Of a stretch of DNA of 51,168 bases, positions 40,299 to 49,468 are shown one piece after another. Origin of the DNA: DASRFR01 sp035651455 (lineage in GTDB: Bacteria > Acidobacteriota > Terriglobia > Terriglobales > Acidobacteriaceae); assembly GCA_035651455.1 (NCBI GenBank), contig DASRFR010000014.1:1-51168 (forward strand), in the 5' to 3' direction. Made by a program: the position numbers and the translations under genes. Position 1 is the stretch's first letter. Every line of letters starts with the position of its first letter. Below the pieces are notes generated by a model, which made no database searches, was not told where the DNA came from, and saw only the letters and a list, made by a program, of their open reading frames with translations.

Positions 40299-40727
40299 TT
40301 ACTGCACGCTCGGCTTGCGTGTCTCGCTCTTTGTGGATCCTTGCAACTGCGACACCAGGCTGCTCACGATGTCGTGCGGCGGAGCAGATTGCTGGTAGAT
40401 CTCGCGCACCCCGTAATTGATTGCTGATTGCAAGGTCAGGACATCAGGTTCGCTGGGCTCGATTACTGCCACAAATGCCGATGGGAACACCAAATGGAGC
40501 ACGCCCGCCAGCGGCCACCCGTCTCCGCCTTCGGCCAATCGAGAGGAGACGACCGCCACTTCAAAATAATGTTGCGTAATTGCCAACAGCGCAGTAGGCA
40601 GGTCGCGCGCGACGATGGTCACAAAACCTTTTTCGCCCAAGGCCGCTTGAAAGTTCGAGAGCACACCCATGTCCGGGTGCACGACCAGCGCCATCTTCGG
40701 TAATGCGTGCGAGCTTTTTCGTGCCAT
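40299..40727 (-). CDS. Pseudo-receiver protein without phospho-acceptor Asp
   Basis: A 142-residue protein with a receiver-like layout: ALVVHPDMGVLSNFQAALGEKGFVTIVARDLPTAL, then a beta strand VAVVSSRL where the phospho-acceptor Asp should be. There the residue is Ser61, and the DD acidic pair is replaced by HPD. It should not be phosphorylated by a kinase. The start ATG overlaps the stop of the receiver gene upstream by one base (TGATG), so the two are translationally coupled and probably act in one pathway. Confidence 0.7.
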   Translation of the reverse strand: MARKSSHALPKMALVVHPDMGVLSNFQAALGEKGFVTIVARDLPTALLAITQHYFEVAVVSSRLAEGGDGWPLAGVLHLVFPSAFVAVIEPSEPDVLTLQSAINYGVREIYQQSAPPHDIVSSLVSQLQGSTKSETRKPSVQ

Positions 40728-41125
40728 CAGGCTCGCCTCCACGCGGGTCCGCGTCGTGTCACCAGCCGCCGGATCGCGGAAATCAATTCCGGTATCTCCA
40801 TTGGCTTGTGCGCCATATAGTCTACCCCAATATCCAGCGCACGGCGCGAATTCGTAACGCTGGCGTAGCCGGTACAGATAATCACCGCGGGCCTGGGGTT
40901 TACCTTCTGAGCCGCCCGCGCTACCTCCAACCCAATGTCTTCCCGTTCCATGTTCAGGTCAGTGATCACCGCGTCAAAGCCCACCGTGTTTCCCAGCACC
41001 TCGAGTGCTTCCGCGCAGCTCTGTGCCGTTACTACCCGGTAACCTTCGTTCTCCAGGACCATCTGCAGAGTTTGCAGAATACTGATTTCGTCATCCACCA
41101 AAAGGATGGAAGGTTGTTTGATCAT
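40727..41125 (-). CDS. Single-domain response regulator
   Basis: A 132-residue stand-alone receiver: LLVDDEISILQTLQMVLENEGY, the phospho-acceptor D56 in VITDLNMERED, Thr in CTGYASV and Lys in AHKPMEIPEL. No output domain. It is the middle of three consecutive receiver genes on this strand and shares the DLNMERED pattern with the first (DIGLERKD). Translationally coupled to the pseudo-receiver downstream. Confidence 0.88.
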   Translation of the reverse strand: MIKQPSILLVDDEISILQTLQMVLENEGYRVVTAQSCAEALEVLGNTVGFDAVITDLNMEREDIGLEVARAAQKVNPRPAVIICTGYASVTNSRRALDIGVDYMAHKPMEIPELISAIRRLVTRRGPAWRRA

Positions 41126-41237
41126 CGTGGAAGCCGGTACTTAGGAATGCGCCATTTTATCATTGTCACCCTCCCGCATACACATGGCAGGCGCAGCCTT
41201 GCGGATCCGGCACCCGCCAATTTTCCGCTGCGCTTGT

Positions 41238-41696
41238 CTAGAACTTTGTTCCTTCGCCTGGAAGCTGAGACCTCGATGCTGAGAGTCCGAAGGAGAGTAC
41301 ATCCCGCCGATGGGCGATGAGGCGGGCGAGAGCAGATTTGATCTCTTCCAGGTCCATAGGCTTAAAGGCTACATAGTCGACCGGCAGGGCCATGGCGGCG
41401 CGGAGCTGTTCGATCGTCGGATCGCCTGTGAACACTAGGACAGCCGGCGCTTGCTTCTGCCGCTTGGCTTCGCGGGCCAGCTGCAGGCCTAGATCCTTAC
41501 GTTCCAGCCCTATGTCAGCCACGACAGCATCATATTTATCGCGATGAATACGTTCGCTGGCGGCGGTGAAGTTCCCCACCGCGTCTACCTCAAAACCAGC
41601 TTGCTCCAGGATAGCCTTAAGTGTGTACCGAATCCCTGGCTCGTCCTCGGCCAGAAGAACCGCCGCAGCTTGATTGTCCGGGCCGGAAGAAGTCAT
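41238..41696 (-). CDS. Single-domain response regulator
   Basis: A 152-residue receiver: LLAEDEPGIRYTLKAILEQAGF, phospho-acceptor D61 in VVADIGLERKD, Thr in FTGDPTIEQL and Lys in AFKPMDLEEIK. A short C-terminal tail (SASRSQLPGEGTKF) is not conserved. First gene of the three receiver genes, 112 bases before the second. No histidine kinase is next to this group. Confidence 0.86.
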   Translation of the reverse strand: MTSSGPDNQAAAVLLAEDEPGIRYTLKAILEQAGFEVDAVGNFTAASERIHRDKYDAVVADIGLERKDLGLQLAREAKRQKQAPAVLVFTGDPTIEQLRAAMALPVDYVAFKPMDLEEIKSALARLIAHRRDVLSFGLSASRSQLPGEGTKF

Positions 41697-41699
41697 CAC

Positions 41700-42097
41700 A
41701 GAAGCTCTACTTGTTGGGCTGGTTCGGTTGTTTTAGGAAAGGTCGCAAGCATCGATTATGTACGATGTCGCCGCGTTTTTGGTTGTTGCCTAATTGGGAC
41801 GTCTTTCGCGATCTTCGTCCCCTTCAATGCGTGCCGTGCTCCGGATGAGGTATAGCCAGCCCTGTTCCACGAAGGCTCGCGCGGAGGCTTTCTCGCGTCC
41901 TTCGTAGGGCGACTGGTGGACCTTCTTATACACCTTCCTCGCTAACCCTTTTCTTCGCTTCCGGGTTTCTCTCATAAAGAGTGCCTTTGCGACAATGAGA
42001 CTTAGATGTAGCCCGAAGTCACAAGGGGTTGGTTAGCGAGGGGGAAAATCGTACATTGATGTCAAGCGTCCAAATGCGCCAGGAAGGAAAAAACCAG
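41700..42097. other. Intergenic region
   Basis: About 400 bases between the first receiver gene and the oxidoreductase. A 61-codon frame on the minus strand (41790-41975) encodes a very basic peptide (MRETRKRRKG...) without a ribosome binding site; I treat it as unsupported. Nothing else is recognised. It should hold the promoter of the receiver group. Confidence 0.5.
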
Positions 42098-43192
42098 CTA
42101 CTCAGGACTGACCCATGATCCTGTTGCCGCCGAAGTCTCGGCACTGTGTAAGAGCCGCTGAATCATCAACCCATCCTCAAAGTTAGGATGGAACGCCTCA
42201 TTCCGTGACAAGGCCTCGAGAAAATCCCCCAGAGTTGCGATGAACGTGTGCTCGTACCCGATCGTGTGACCCGGCTTCCAGAAGTTCTCGGAGTAAGGAT
42301 GATCCGGCCCTGTAACCAGCATCGACTTGGGCGCCCGCCACGGCGCGGCTTCGGTGGCATCGTAGAAGATTAGCCGGTTCATATCCTCCAGATCGAAGCG
42401 CAGCATTCCCCGGCTGCCATTGATTTCAAACGCATTGCTATTGTAATGTCCTACACCGAACCGAGTCGCTTCAAGCGTTCCTACGCTCCCATTCGCGAAC
42501 TTCGCCAGCAACATGACGGCATCGTCTACATCGCGTCCCGGCGCGAACGTTTGAGTCATCGCGCTTAGATGAGCCAGACCCCCATTAAGGTAGACAGCCA
42601 TATCGAGGGAATGTGAAAGCAGGTCGCCCGCTGCTCCCGTTCCCGCCTCGCTCTTTCGATACCGCCAACCTGCCGCCTTCGTAGGATCGTTCCCAGACTG
42701 GTTAAGGTAGATCCCGCGATAGTGATAAATCTGCCCTAAGCGGCCCTCCTCGATCATGCGTTTGGCGAGAACCACGGCAGGTACCCGGCGGTAATTAAAC
42801 CAGACCAATGTCGGCACTCCCCGGGTAGCTTCCACCATGGCCTCAGCTTCGGTCACATTCGTGGCCAGAGGTTTCTCGCACAGCACAATTTTTCCCGCCT
42901 TTGCCGCGGCTATCGCCATAGGACTGTGCAGATTATTCGGAGTGGCAATGTCGATCACATCTACATCCGCGCGCTCCACCACCGCGTGCCAGTCGCTCTC
43001 GGTTTTCTGCCATCCCCATTGCGTCGCGGTCGCCTCCAACCTGGCTTGGTTGCGCGCGCAAATGACTGTCAACTCAAGTTCGTACGGAGTAGGGAAGAAG
43101 TGCTCGACCTGCCGAAAAGCATTGGAATGCAGCCGTGCGATGAACCCGGCCCCAATCATCCCAATCCTGAGCTTGCGCTTTGACGACGGCAT
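42098..43192 (-). CDS. Gfo/Idh/MocA family oxidoreductase
   Basis: A 364-residue NAD(P)-dependent enzyme. The Rossmann motif GMIGAGFIARLH is at the N-terminus, followed by VDVIDIATPNNLHSPMAIAAAKAGKIVLCEKPLA with the conserved EKP Lys, and a C-terminal substrate domain containing GAAGDLLSHSLDMAVYL. It oxidises or reduces a sugar or inositol-like substrate; which one is unclear. ATG at 43192 is chosen; an upstream start would add 11 residues. Confidence 0.9.
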   Translation of the reverse strand: MPSSKRKLRIGMIGAGFIARLHSNAFRQVEHFFPTPYELELTVICARNQARLEATATQWGWQKTESDWHAVVERADVDVIDIATPNNLHSPMAIAAAKAGKIVLCEKPLATNVTEAEAMVEATRGVPTLVWFNYRRVPAVVLAKRMIEEGRLGQIYHYRGIYLNQSGNDPTKAAGWRYRKSEAGTGAAGDLLSHSLDMAVYLNGGLAHLSAMTQTFAPGRDVDDAVMLLAKFANGSVGTLEATRFGVGHYNSNAFEINGSRGMLRFDLEDMNRLIFYDATEAAPWRAPKSMLVTGPDHPYSENFWKPGHTIGYEHTFIATLGDFLEALSRNEAFHPNFEDGLMIQRLLHSAETSAATGSWVSPE

Positions 43193-43342
43193 GACTGCGA
43201 GATTGTACTTCCTCGCGCGAGGCATTGCTCAGCAACCGACAACGCAGAATCAGAAAGTCACTGGCGCTTTACACGTTGTATTGCAACTGAAGCCGCCAAA
43301 AATACACCGCGAGTGTAGAATCTCATCCCACGTGGAGGGTCT

Positions 43343-43933
43343 ATGCAGATAACGCCTTTGCTCATCATGACCATGTTGTCGTTGTCGGCTCTGGCGCAGG
43401 TATCGCCATCACCCGCCGACGCGCAAGCGGAACAGCAAGTGCGTCAAGCTAGCGACGAAGAAGTACAGGCGTTCGTGCACAATGACCCGAAAACCATGGC
43501 GCGCCTCTGGTCCGACGATCTTGTTGTTACCAATCCTTTGAACAAGTTCGTAAACAAACAACAGGTGCTCGGCATGGTGCAATCCGGATTTCTCGTTATC
43601 CCCTCTTACGACCGCCGTATCGAATATGCGCGGACTTACGGCGACACCGTAATCCTGGCCGGCAGTGAGACTGTCGTCTGGGGAGGCAAGATGCCCAAGG
43701 TCGGAAAAACTGAGCAATTGCGATTTACCGCCGTGTGGATGAAACAGCAGGGCCGCTGGCAAGAGGTTGCCCGGCACGCTAATGTCGTGCCGCAGCCCTT
43801 GCTCACGCGATCTCACACTCGATCAAACATTGACGATTGTACGCATGCTCGCTCTCGTGCATCCAAACAGCTTAGGAATCGGACAAAGCCCCATGCCGAA
43901 ATTGCGAGGGAAATCAAAAGCAACGACGAATGA
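43343..43933 (+). CDS. SnoaL/DUF4440-like secreted protein
   Basis: A 196-residue protein with a signal peptide (PLLIMTMLSLSALAQ), then a nuclear-transport-factor-2-like domain: QVRQASDEEVQAFVHNDPKTMARLWSDDLVVTNPLNKF, DTVILAGSETVVWGG and QLRFTAVWMKQQGRWQEVARHANVV. The last 50 residues (after VVPQPL) are basic and do not look like the family; they run 41 bases into the next gene. A lost stop codon or natural overlap would explain this. GGAGGG precedes the ATG. Confidence 0.8.
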   Translation: MQITPLLIMTMLSLSALAQVSPSPADAQAEQQVRQASDEEVQAFVHNDPKTMARLWSDDLVVTNPLNKFVNKQQVLGMVQSGFLVIPSYDRRIEYARTYGDTVILAGSETVVWGGKMPKVGKTEQLRFTAVWMKQQGRWQEVARHANVVPQPLLTRSHTRSNIDDCTHARSRASKQLRNRTKPHAEIAREIKSNDE

Positions 43934-44213
43934 ATCGGACCGGTTGAAGGGCTGGCGACAGATAGCCGAGTTTCTCGGGCAGCCGACCTCCGTCGCTCAA
44001 CGCTGGAGCAAATCCGGGATGCCCGTCAGCCGGGAAGGCCGCAGCGTCTATGCCTCGACTGCGGATCTCAACCGCTGGCTGGGACGCGAATCCGCCGGCG
44101 AGCCTGTGCAGATCGTGACCGAGAACACCGATTTGAGTTCCGCACTCAAGCGCGGCCTCTCATTCCTGCGGAGACACAAGCGCTCTCACGCCACAAAAAA
44201 CAAAGCCGCATAG
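43893..44213 (+). CDS. Helix-turn-helix DNA-binding protein (MerR/excisionase-like)
   Basis: A 106-residue basic protein. The core DRLKGWRQIAEFLGQPTSVAQRW and SKSGMPVSREGRSVYASTADLNRWL is the HTH seen in many acidobacterial regulators (xxWKEIAxYLxRxVRTVQRW). A basic C-terminal tail follows. Its start overlaps the end of the SnoaL-like gene in another frame. The start codon is not certain (43845 is an alternative). Target unknown. Confidence 0.7.
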   Translation: MPKLRGKSKATTNESDRLKGWRQIAEFLGQPTSVAQRWSKSGMPVSREGRSVYASTADLNRWLGRESAGEPVQIVTENTDLSSALKRGLSFLRRHKRSHATKNKAA

Positions 44214-44338
44214 CGCGTAGTTGCTCTCAGCCATAATTCCCCGCGCGAGTATGTTGCCTCCCGGCAGTGCCCGCCTTCCTTTCATCTGGCGGAGTGATCG
44301 TATCGCAGCATCGATTTGCCAGTGCCTCGCGCACGGTA

Positions 44339-44352
44339 AACTACTTTATTAG
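44339..44352. promoter_or_regulatory. Weak BlaI-like operator candidate
   Basis: AACTA (44339-44343), six bases, TAG (44350-44352), 41 bases before the start of the serine hydrolase gene. The left arm matches the BlaI operators at 22398 and 24249, the right arm only partly (TAGC, not TAGT). Chance matches of this quality are likely, so confidence is low. Confidence 0.25.
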
Positions 44353-44393
44353 CCGACCCCAACCGTGATTTTTGGCCGACGGCCCTGCTTTTT

Positions 44394-45599
44394 ATGAATT
44401 TGCTCAAGTGGCAATCGCGGAGCTTTCTGCTGCTGTTGTTGTTGGCAGCAGCATCCGGTCGCCCGAGTCATTCCCAATCAAAACCACCGTTGCCAGATCC
44501 CCTTCGAACCTCAGTCATTGACCAGATGTTTAAGCAAGAGTTTACGAAGGACAAAGCGGGGGCGTTGACTGTGGGACTCATCAAAGAGGGACGACTGGTC
44601 TGGACGAAGAGCTACGGTTTTATTGATCAACGGCACAATATTCCAGCAACAGAGACCACAGTCTACGGGATTGGTTCAGTGACGAAAATCTTTACGGGGC
44701 TGATGCTTCTGCAACTCGTCGATCGAGGAAAAGTTCATCTCAGTGATCCCGTCGAGAGATATTTTCCGGAGGTCAACTTGGTGCCCAAGAAATATCCGTG
44801 GTCACCGCCCATAACACTCATCCAACTCGCCACGATGAGCGCGGGACTGCAAGCTACGACTTCTACGGTCGGAGACTCTTATGCCATTGGACCGGCGTCC
44901 GATTGGCAGAAGCAGCTGTTAGCAGCACTCCCCCACACAGCGTACGTATACGAACCGGGTACTCGCCGGCTCTACTCGAATATTAGTTATTCCATTCTGG
45001 GTGCCGCGCTGGAGCGGGCGGCAGGCAGATCTTATCTTGACTATATCCAGGAAGAGATTCTGAAGCCTCTCGGTATGACCGGCACAAGTTTTTTAGTAAC
45101 GCCTGATCTGGCTCCGCGCGTTGCCAAAGGGTACTATCTCGGCAAAGAGGAGATTGATCCCAATTTCCCACAACAACAGAATGGCCACCAAGGATACTGG
45201 ACACCCGTGGGTGGGCTACTTTCAACAGTGCCAGACTTAGCCAAGCTCATGCGGTTCCAGCTCGGTTATGGTCCGAATTCTGTTCTCAAGCTGGAGGCCC
45301 TGGAATCTGCGTTCACGGGACTCGTTGCTTCCGATGCTGACTTGCTGTACGGCGATGGTGTTGGATTTAGCGCTGTGAGAAACGAAGACGGACACATCGT
45401 CGTTCTTGGACACGGTGGATTAAGGCGTGGCTACGTAGCTTCGTATGAGTTTGACGAATCGACCAAAACTGGGATTATTGCACTTAGCAGTAGCAGTGGT
45501 GGGAATGCAGAGTACAAGCCGCTCGTGCGCCGAATACTTTCAATGCTGAATCCGAATAGCCGCGGTGGTACAGGCGAACCGCTACAAGAGAGCCACTGA
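44394..45599 (+). CDS. Class C beta-lactamase-like serine hydrolase
   Basis: A 401-residue exported protein (signal SFLLLLLLAAASGRPSHS). It belongs to the beta-lactamase/D-Ala-D-Ala carboxypeptidase-like family: the nucleophile S95 and K98 in GSVTK, Y194-S-N196 in RLYSNISY and GHGGLRRGY near the C-terminus. Relatives act as lactamases, esterases or peptidases; which one is not readable. The DNA has a lower G+C feel than neighbours (many AT-rich codons), a possible sign of transfer. A weak BlaI-like site is upstream. Confidence 0.85.
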   Translation: MNLLKWQSRSFLLLLLLAAASGRPSHSQSKPPLPDPLRTSVIDQMFKQEFTKDKAGALTVGLIKEGRLVWTKSYGFIDQRHNIPATETTVYGIGSVTKIFTGLMLLQLVDRGKVHLSDPVERYFPEVNLVPKKYPWSPPITLIQLATMSAGLQATTSTVGDSYAIGPASDWQKQLLAALPHTAYVYEPGTRRLYSNISYSILGAALERAAGRSYLDYIQEEILKPLGMTGTSFLVTPDLAPRVAKGYYLGKEEIDPNFPQQQNGHQGYWTPVGGLLSTVPDLAKLMRFQLGYGPNSVLKLEALESAFTGLVASDADLLYGDGVGFSAVRNEDGHIVVLGHGGLRRGYVASYEFDESTKTGIIALSSSSGGNAEYKPLVRRILSMLNPNSRGGTGEPLQESH

Positions 45600-45784
45600 T
45601 GTTTCAAGGTGGACAGGTACCGCGCCACGCCCCTGGCCATGAGATTTCGACTATAAAAATAGTGCGCGTTTTCGTCGTTCGGATCCAATTCAATTCCTCC
45701 CAGTTATTCCCGTTCTGCACCCGAGAATCAAAGTCAGGAGTTGCGCGCCAATGGAGCGCGGCTTCAATAAAGCATCGAATCCCG

Positions 45785-48742
45785 CTACTGCAACTTTGCT
45801 GACTCCGCCCTTGCTGCTTTTACCACCGGGAGATCCGGGTCGGCATCTTTCCACAGTGTAAGAATCTCCTGGTAACTCGTCTTGGCTTTAGCAGTGTCGC
45901 CATTCATCGCGTAAGCACGCGCCAGACCGAGCCGCGCCAGTGCACCCAATGGGCAATTCAATGCGATGGTCCGGGCATCGATCATTTTCTGGTATTCGCG
46001 CGCGGCATCGCCGGGGCGGCGGGCGGCCATCAATGCTTCGGCGCGCACGTAGACTGGATAAAGGAGCGCCCCCACCTGGGTCTGAGGTTGTGCCTGCCCA
46101 AGTTCGAACGGACTGGTCACTTCTAGAATGCGGAGCGCCTCCTCCGGTTTCGATCGCGAAACCATCGATGCCCGCGCCGTTGGCACCCAGTAACTGTTCA
46201 CCTCTGTGTCCGACGAATATTGCTTCGCCAGGTCATCGGCTAGCTTTTGCGCTGCACTATGGTCGCCGGCTCGAGCAAACGCCAGCGCAGCCGCGATTTC
46301 GACATCGTGTGTGGACGCAAGCGCCAGGCCGGATGAGGCATCCCTGCGAGCTTGGTCGAGGTTCCCAAACTCCGCTTGGTTCCAGGCGAAGTTCAACTGC
46401 CATAAGGCAGCAGTTTCCTTTCGGTCCTCACGCAGGGCGATCGCCACTGCCTTCCGCGACAGCTCGCGGGCTTTCGAAAGGCGACCGTAGTAGGCTTCGG
46501 TGTCGCTGGCAGTAGACAGCAGCATGTCCTCCGCGGCGGAAATTTGCGGCGCTTGCGCTAGCAGCTGTGCCATTCCAGCGCTGTCCTTCTCTAAGAAGGC
46601 AAGGCCATACTTGCCACGCAGCAAGTCACCGCTGACCAATTTCCGCGAGGAGGCCTCGTCGAACGCGGCTTTTGCCAGGTCGAGGTGATTGGCAAAAACA
46701 TAATCCTCCGCCAGGTTTCCGTAGGAAACCGCAGTATCGGGATCGATCCGCTCGGCCTCGCGCGTTTCCCGAATGGCATCGTCGTAGCGGCCGAAAGCGA
46801 TCGAGATAATGCCCCGATTGAGCCAGGGGCGGGATTCCCTGGGGTATGCCTGGGAATACAAGTCAAATGTCTGGCGAGCTTTCTCCAGGTCTCCCAGCAC
46901 AAACATGTAATAAGCCGACTCGATGCGAAAACGCTCGCGATCACTGACGTGGTCGCGCAATTGGAACGCCTTGGAAAAGGCGTCATTCGACAACCCGTTT
47001 TCTCCCAGGTTCGAGTACCGCACGCCTAAGCTGACCCAGGCACTGGCGAAGTTGGAATCAAGATCGATGGCACGCTTGTAGTAGGGAATCGCCGGAGCAT
47101 CACCCCCCGACTTCGCGATTTTTTCTCCTTCGCTGAACGCCTTCAGAGCCTCCAACGAAGGAGTCGTCGCCTGCTCCAGCGGCTTGTCGAATTTCTGGAT
47201 AGTGGCAAGCGATTCGCCCAGCTTTTCGCGTATATCGGTGCCTAGCTTGCCCAGCCCGCTCAGCACGTGATCTTTGTCATTCACTTCGGTTTGGCTGGTC
47301 GCGAGAAGATCACCGGTCGAGCAGTTGAAGGCATTCAGAACCAGGTTGTAGTGGCTGCCCACCTGCCCGATTGAACCGGTGAGCATAGCCGTGCTGGAAG
47401 TGCGCTGGCAAATTTCGCGAGCCACATCTTTCGTGAGATGCTCGCTGGGCTGGCGCCCCATCATCTTCACCGTGTCCGCGACTTTCTGATCCGAAAGGAT
47501 GTTGAGAAACGGCGACTGTCCCAACTCGGCTGCGAGCGCTTGCTTCAGCGTGTCGTCGAAAGCGCTATCGCCAGTCTTGTTGTCGAAATCGGCGAGGACA
47601 ATCGTGTCCTTGTCGGTGAGTTTGCGAACGCCGGTATGAGCACGGTAATACCATGCCGCTGCAGCCAACGTCACGATAACCAGGAAAGCAGGAATCGCAA
47701 ATTTTCCGAGCTTCTTTGGTGCGGAGGCCGCCACCTGCGGTCCGGTGCGCGAACCCGAAGTCGTCGCCGCGGCCGGGGCTGAACCCGGAGGCGGAGTAAT
47801 GAGAGCGCTGGCCGGCTCGAGGCCGATCTCCCGGGCCACGGGACTGGCCCCCGAAGCAGTCGACGACGGCCTCCGCCCCTCGCTGTCGCGCTTCAGGCGT
47901 TGCAGCTCCGCCTTCATGTCGCGAGCACTCTGGAAGCGCAAATCGCGGTCTTTCTCCAACGCGCGGTTGATGATGTCTTCCAGCTTGGTCGGCACGTTCG
48001 GGTTGAACCGCGTCGCAGGAATTGGGTCGTGCTCAAGAATGGCGCTGGAAATGACAGCCGCACTTTCGCCCTGGAAGGGCAACTGGCCCGTGGCCATCTC
48101 GTAAAGTACAACTCCAAAGGAGAAAAGATCCGTGCGCGCGTCCAGTTCTCGCGCCCGCGTCTGTTCGGGAGACATGTACGCGACCGTGCCGATGGTAGTA
48201 CCCGGACTCGTCAGGTGCGGCCCGTTCTCGGCCGTGACTCCCGCCGATGTCTCACCGTCCGGCGTGTTTCGCGCCTCTAGCTTCGCCAAGCCGAAATCAA
48301 GAATCTTGGCGTGTTTCCGTTCCAGGACGAAGATGTTGGCGGGCTTTATGTCGCGATGAACAATGCCCTTAGAGTGCGCGGCCTCAAGCGCCTCGGCAAC
48401 CTCGATCGAAAGAGTGAGCAGGGTTTCCAGATCGAGGCGGTGTCCAGTGACCAGGTGCTTCAAGGTCACGCCATCCAGGTACTCCATGGCGATAAAGGTC
48501 TGGTCGCCGCTTCTTCCGATCTCGTAAATGGTGCAGATGTTCGGATGGTTCAGGGCGGAAGCAGCCCGCGCTTCGCGGCGGAAGCGTTCGAGTGCCTGGG
48601 GATCGCGCGCCAGTTCGTCCGGGAGAAACTTCAGGGCGACGAACCGGCCGAGTTCTGTGTCCTCGGCCTTGTACACCACACCCATCCCGCCCCCACCCAG
48701 CTTCTCCAAGACGCGGTAGTGCGAAATAGTTTGCCCGATCAC
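45785..48742 (-). CDS. Eukaryotic-like Ser/Thr protein kinase with TPR repeats
   Basis: A 985-residue membrane kinase. The N-terminal catalytic domain (about 8-275) has GGGGMGVVYKAED, VALKFLP, HRDIKPANI, the DFGLAK segment and GTVAYMSPEQ. A Ser/Ala/Pro linker is followed by one transmembrane helix (about 345-365). The extracytoplasmic part starts with a domain with TGDSAFDDTLKQALAAELGQSPFLNILSD (as in many acidobacterial kinases) and then has repeated TPR helices (about 530-985). It would sense an external signal through the TPR part and phosphorylate proteins inside. ATG start; a typical acidobacterial architecture. Confidence 0.95.
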   Translation of the reverse strand: MIGQTISHYRVLEKLGGGGMGVVYKAEDTELGRFVALKFLPDELARDPQALERFRREARAASALNHPNICTIYEIGRSGDQTFIAMEYLDGVTLKHLVTGHRLDLETLLTLSIEVAEALEAAHSKGIVHRDIKPANIFVLERKHAKILDFGLAKLEARNTPDGETSAGVTAENGPHLTSPGTTIGTVAYMSPEQTRARELDARTDLFSFGVVLYEMATGQLPFQGESAAVISSAILEHDPIPATRFNPNVPTKLEDIINRALEKDRDLRFQSARDMKAELQRLKRDSEGRRPSSTASGASPVAREIGLEPASALITPPPGSAPAAATTSGSRTGPQVAASAPKKLGKFAIPAFLVIVTLAAAAWYYRAHTGVRKLTDKDTIVLADFDNKTGDSAFDDTLKQALAAELGQSPFLNILSDQKVADTVKMMGRQPSEHLTKDVAREICQRTSSTAMLTGSIGQVGSHYNLVLNAFNCSTGDLLATSQTEVNDKDHVLSGLGKLGTDIREKLGESLATIQKFDKPLEQATTPSLEALKAFSEGEKIAKSGGDAPAIPYYKRAIDLDSNFASAWVSLGVRYSNLGENGLSNDAFSKAFQLRDHVSDRERFRIESAYYMFVLGDLEKARQTFDLYSQAYPRESRPWLNRGIISIAFGRYDDAIRETREAERIDPDTAVSYGNLAEDYVFANHLDLAKAAFDEASSRKLVSGDLLRGKYGLAFLEKDSAGMAQLLAQAPQISAAEDMLLSTASDTEAYYGRLSKARELSRKAVAIALREDRKETAALWQLNFAWNQAEFGNLDQARRDASSGLALASTHDVEIAAALAFARAGDHSAAQKLADDLAKQYSSDTEVNSYWVPTARASMVSRSKPEEALRILEVTSPFELGQAQPQTQVGALLYPVYVRAEALMAARRPGDAAREYQKMIDARTIALNCPLGALARLGLARAYAMNGDTAKAKTSYQEILTLWKDADPDLPVVKAARAESAKLQ

Positions 48743-48941
48743 GTGCGGCGGATTTTACGTCGAAGGAAGCACAAGGTCAATGAAAGCCGCGGAAATAGCG
48801 GGAGTTGAGGACGATTAGCCGAAGTGAGTCATCCCCCCGTCATCGGCACCAAGCAGCAAGCGGCAAAAAGCAATCCAACCCGTATATACTACCGCCGCAT
48901 CTCGGACAGCGCTTTCCCACATCAAAGCTCGGAGGACCTGT

Positions 48942-49196
48942 ATGCACTGGCTTTGGGTGATATTGATTGGGCTCATCGTGGGTGCCGTCGCCAAGCTCTT
49001 AATGCCCGGCAAGGATCCCGGCGGGTTCGTCATCACCATACTTCTTGGCATCGCCGGATCTGTTGTCGCAACGTGGATCGGTCGCGCTGTCGGCTGGTAT
49101 CACGAAGGACAGTCGGCGGGCTTTATTATGTCCGTCATTGGGGCGGTGATACTGCTGGCCATCTATCACCTGGTGCGCCGACGCACGGCAACTTAG
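48942..49196 (+). CDS. GlsB/YeaQ/YmgE family membrane protein
   Basis: An 84-residue protein with three hydrophobic helices: HWLWVILIGLIVGAVAKLL, GGFVITILLGIAGSVVATWIGRAVGWY and SAGFIMSVIGAVILLAIYHLV. The GKDPGGF loop and GxxGS are family marks of transglycosylase-associated stress proteins. GGAGG precedes the ATG. Role: probably general stress, not settled. Confidence 0.9.
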   Translation: MHWLWVILIGLIVGAVAKLLMPGKDPGGFVITILLGIAGSVVATWIGRAVGWYHEGQSAGFIMSVIGAVILLAIYHLVRRRTAT

Positions 49197-49468
49197 CGCG
49201 ACCAGGTTCAACCTGGCTGGAAGAGTGTGCTCCACAGGCAATGTCGGGTGCTAGCCTCAGCTTTGCGCCTGAAGCTGAACGTGTCGCTGCTTTGCATGAT
49301 CTCGATGAGAAAATTGCTTCGCCTGCGTTTCATCGCCCATAGCGCAAGCCGTAAAGAATCCAATGTCCCTGCGCTCTCTCGCAACCGTTGTTTGCCGGGC
49401 TTTCTGTTCTGTTGACGGCTTGGCGCAACGCACGTCGATTGCTGCGTCTGTGAATACCCTCTGAATCC

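Noticed and set aside
41790..41975. 61-codon basic peptide
   Set aside because: No ribosome binding site, no family match, and an atypical composition; may be chance.
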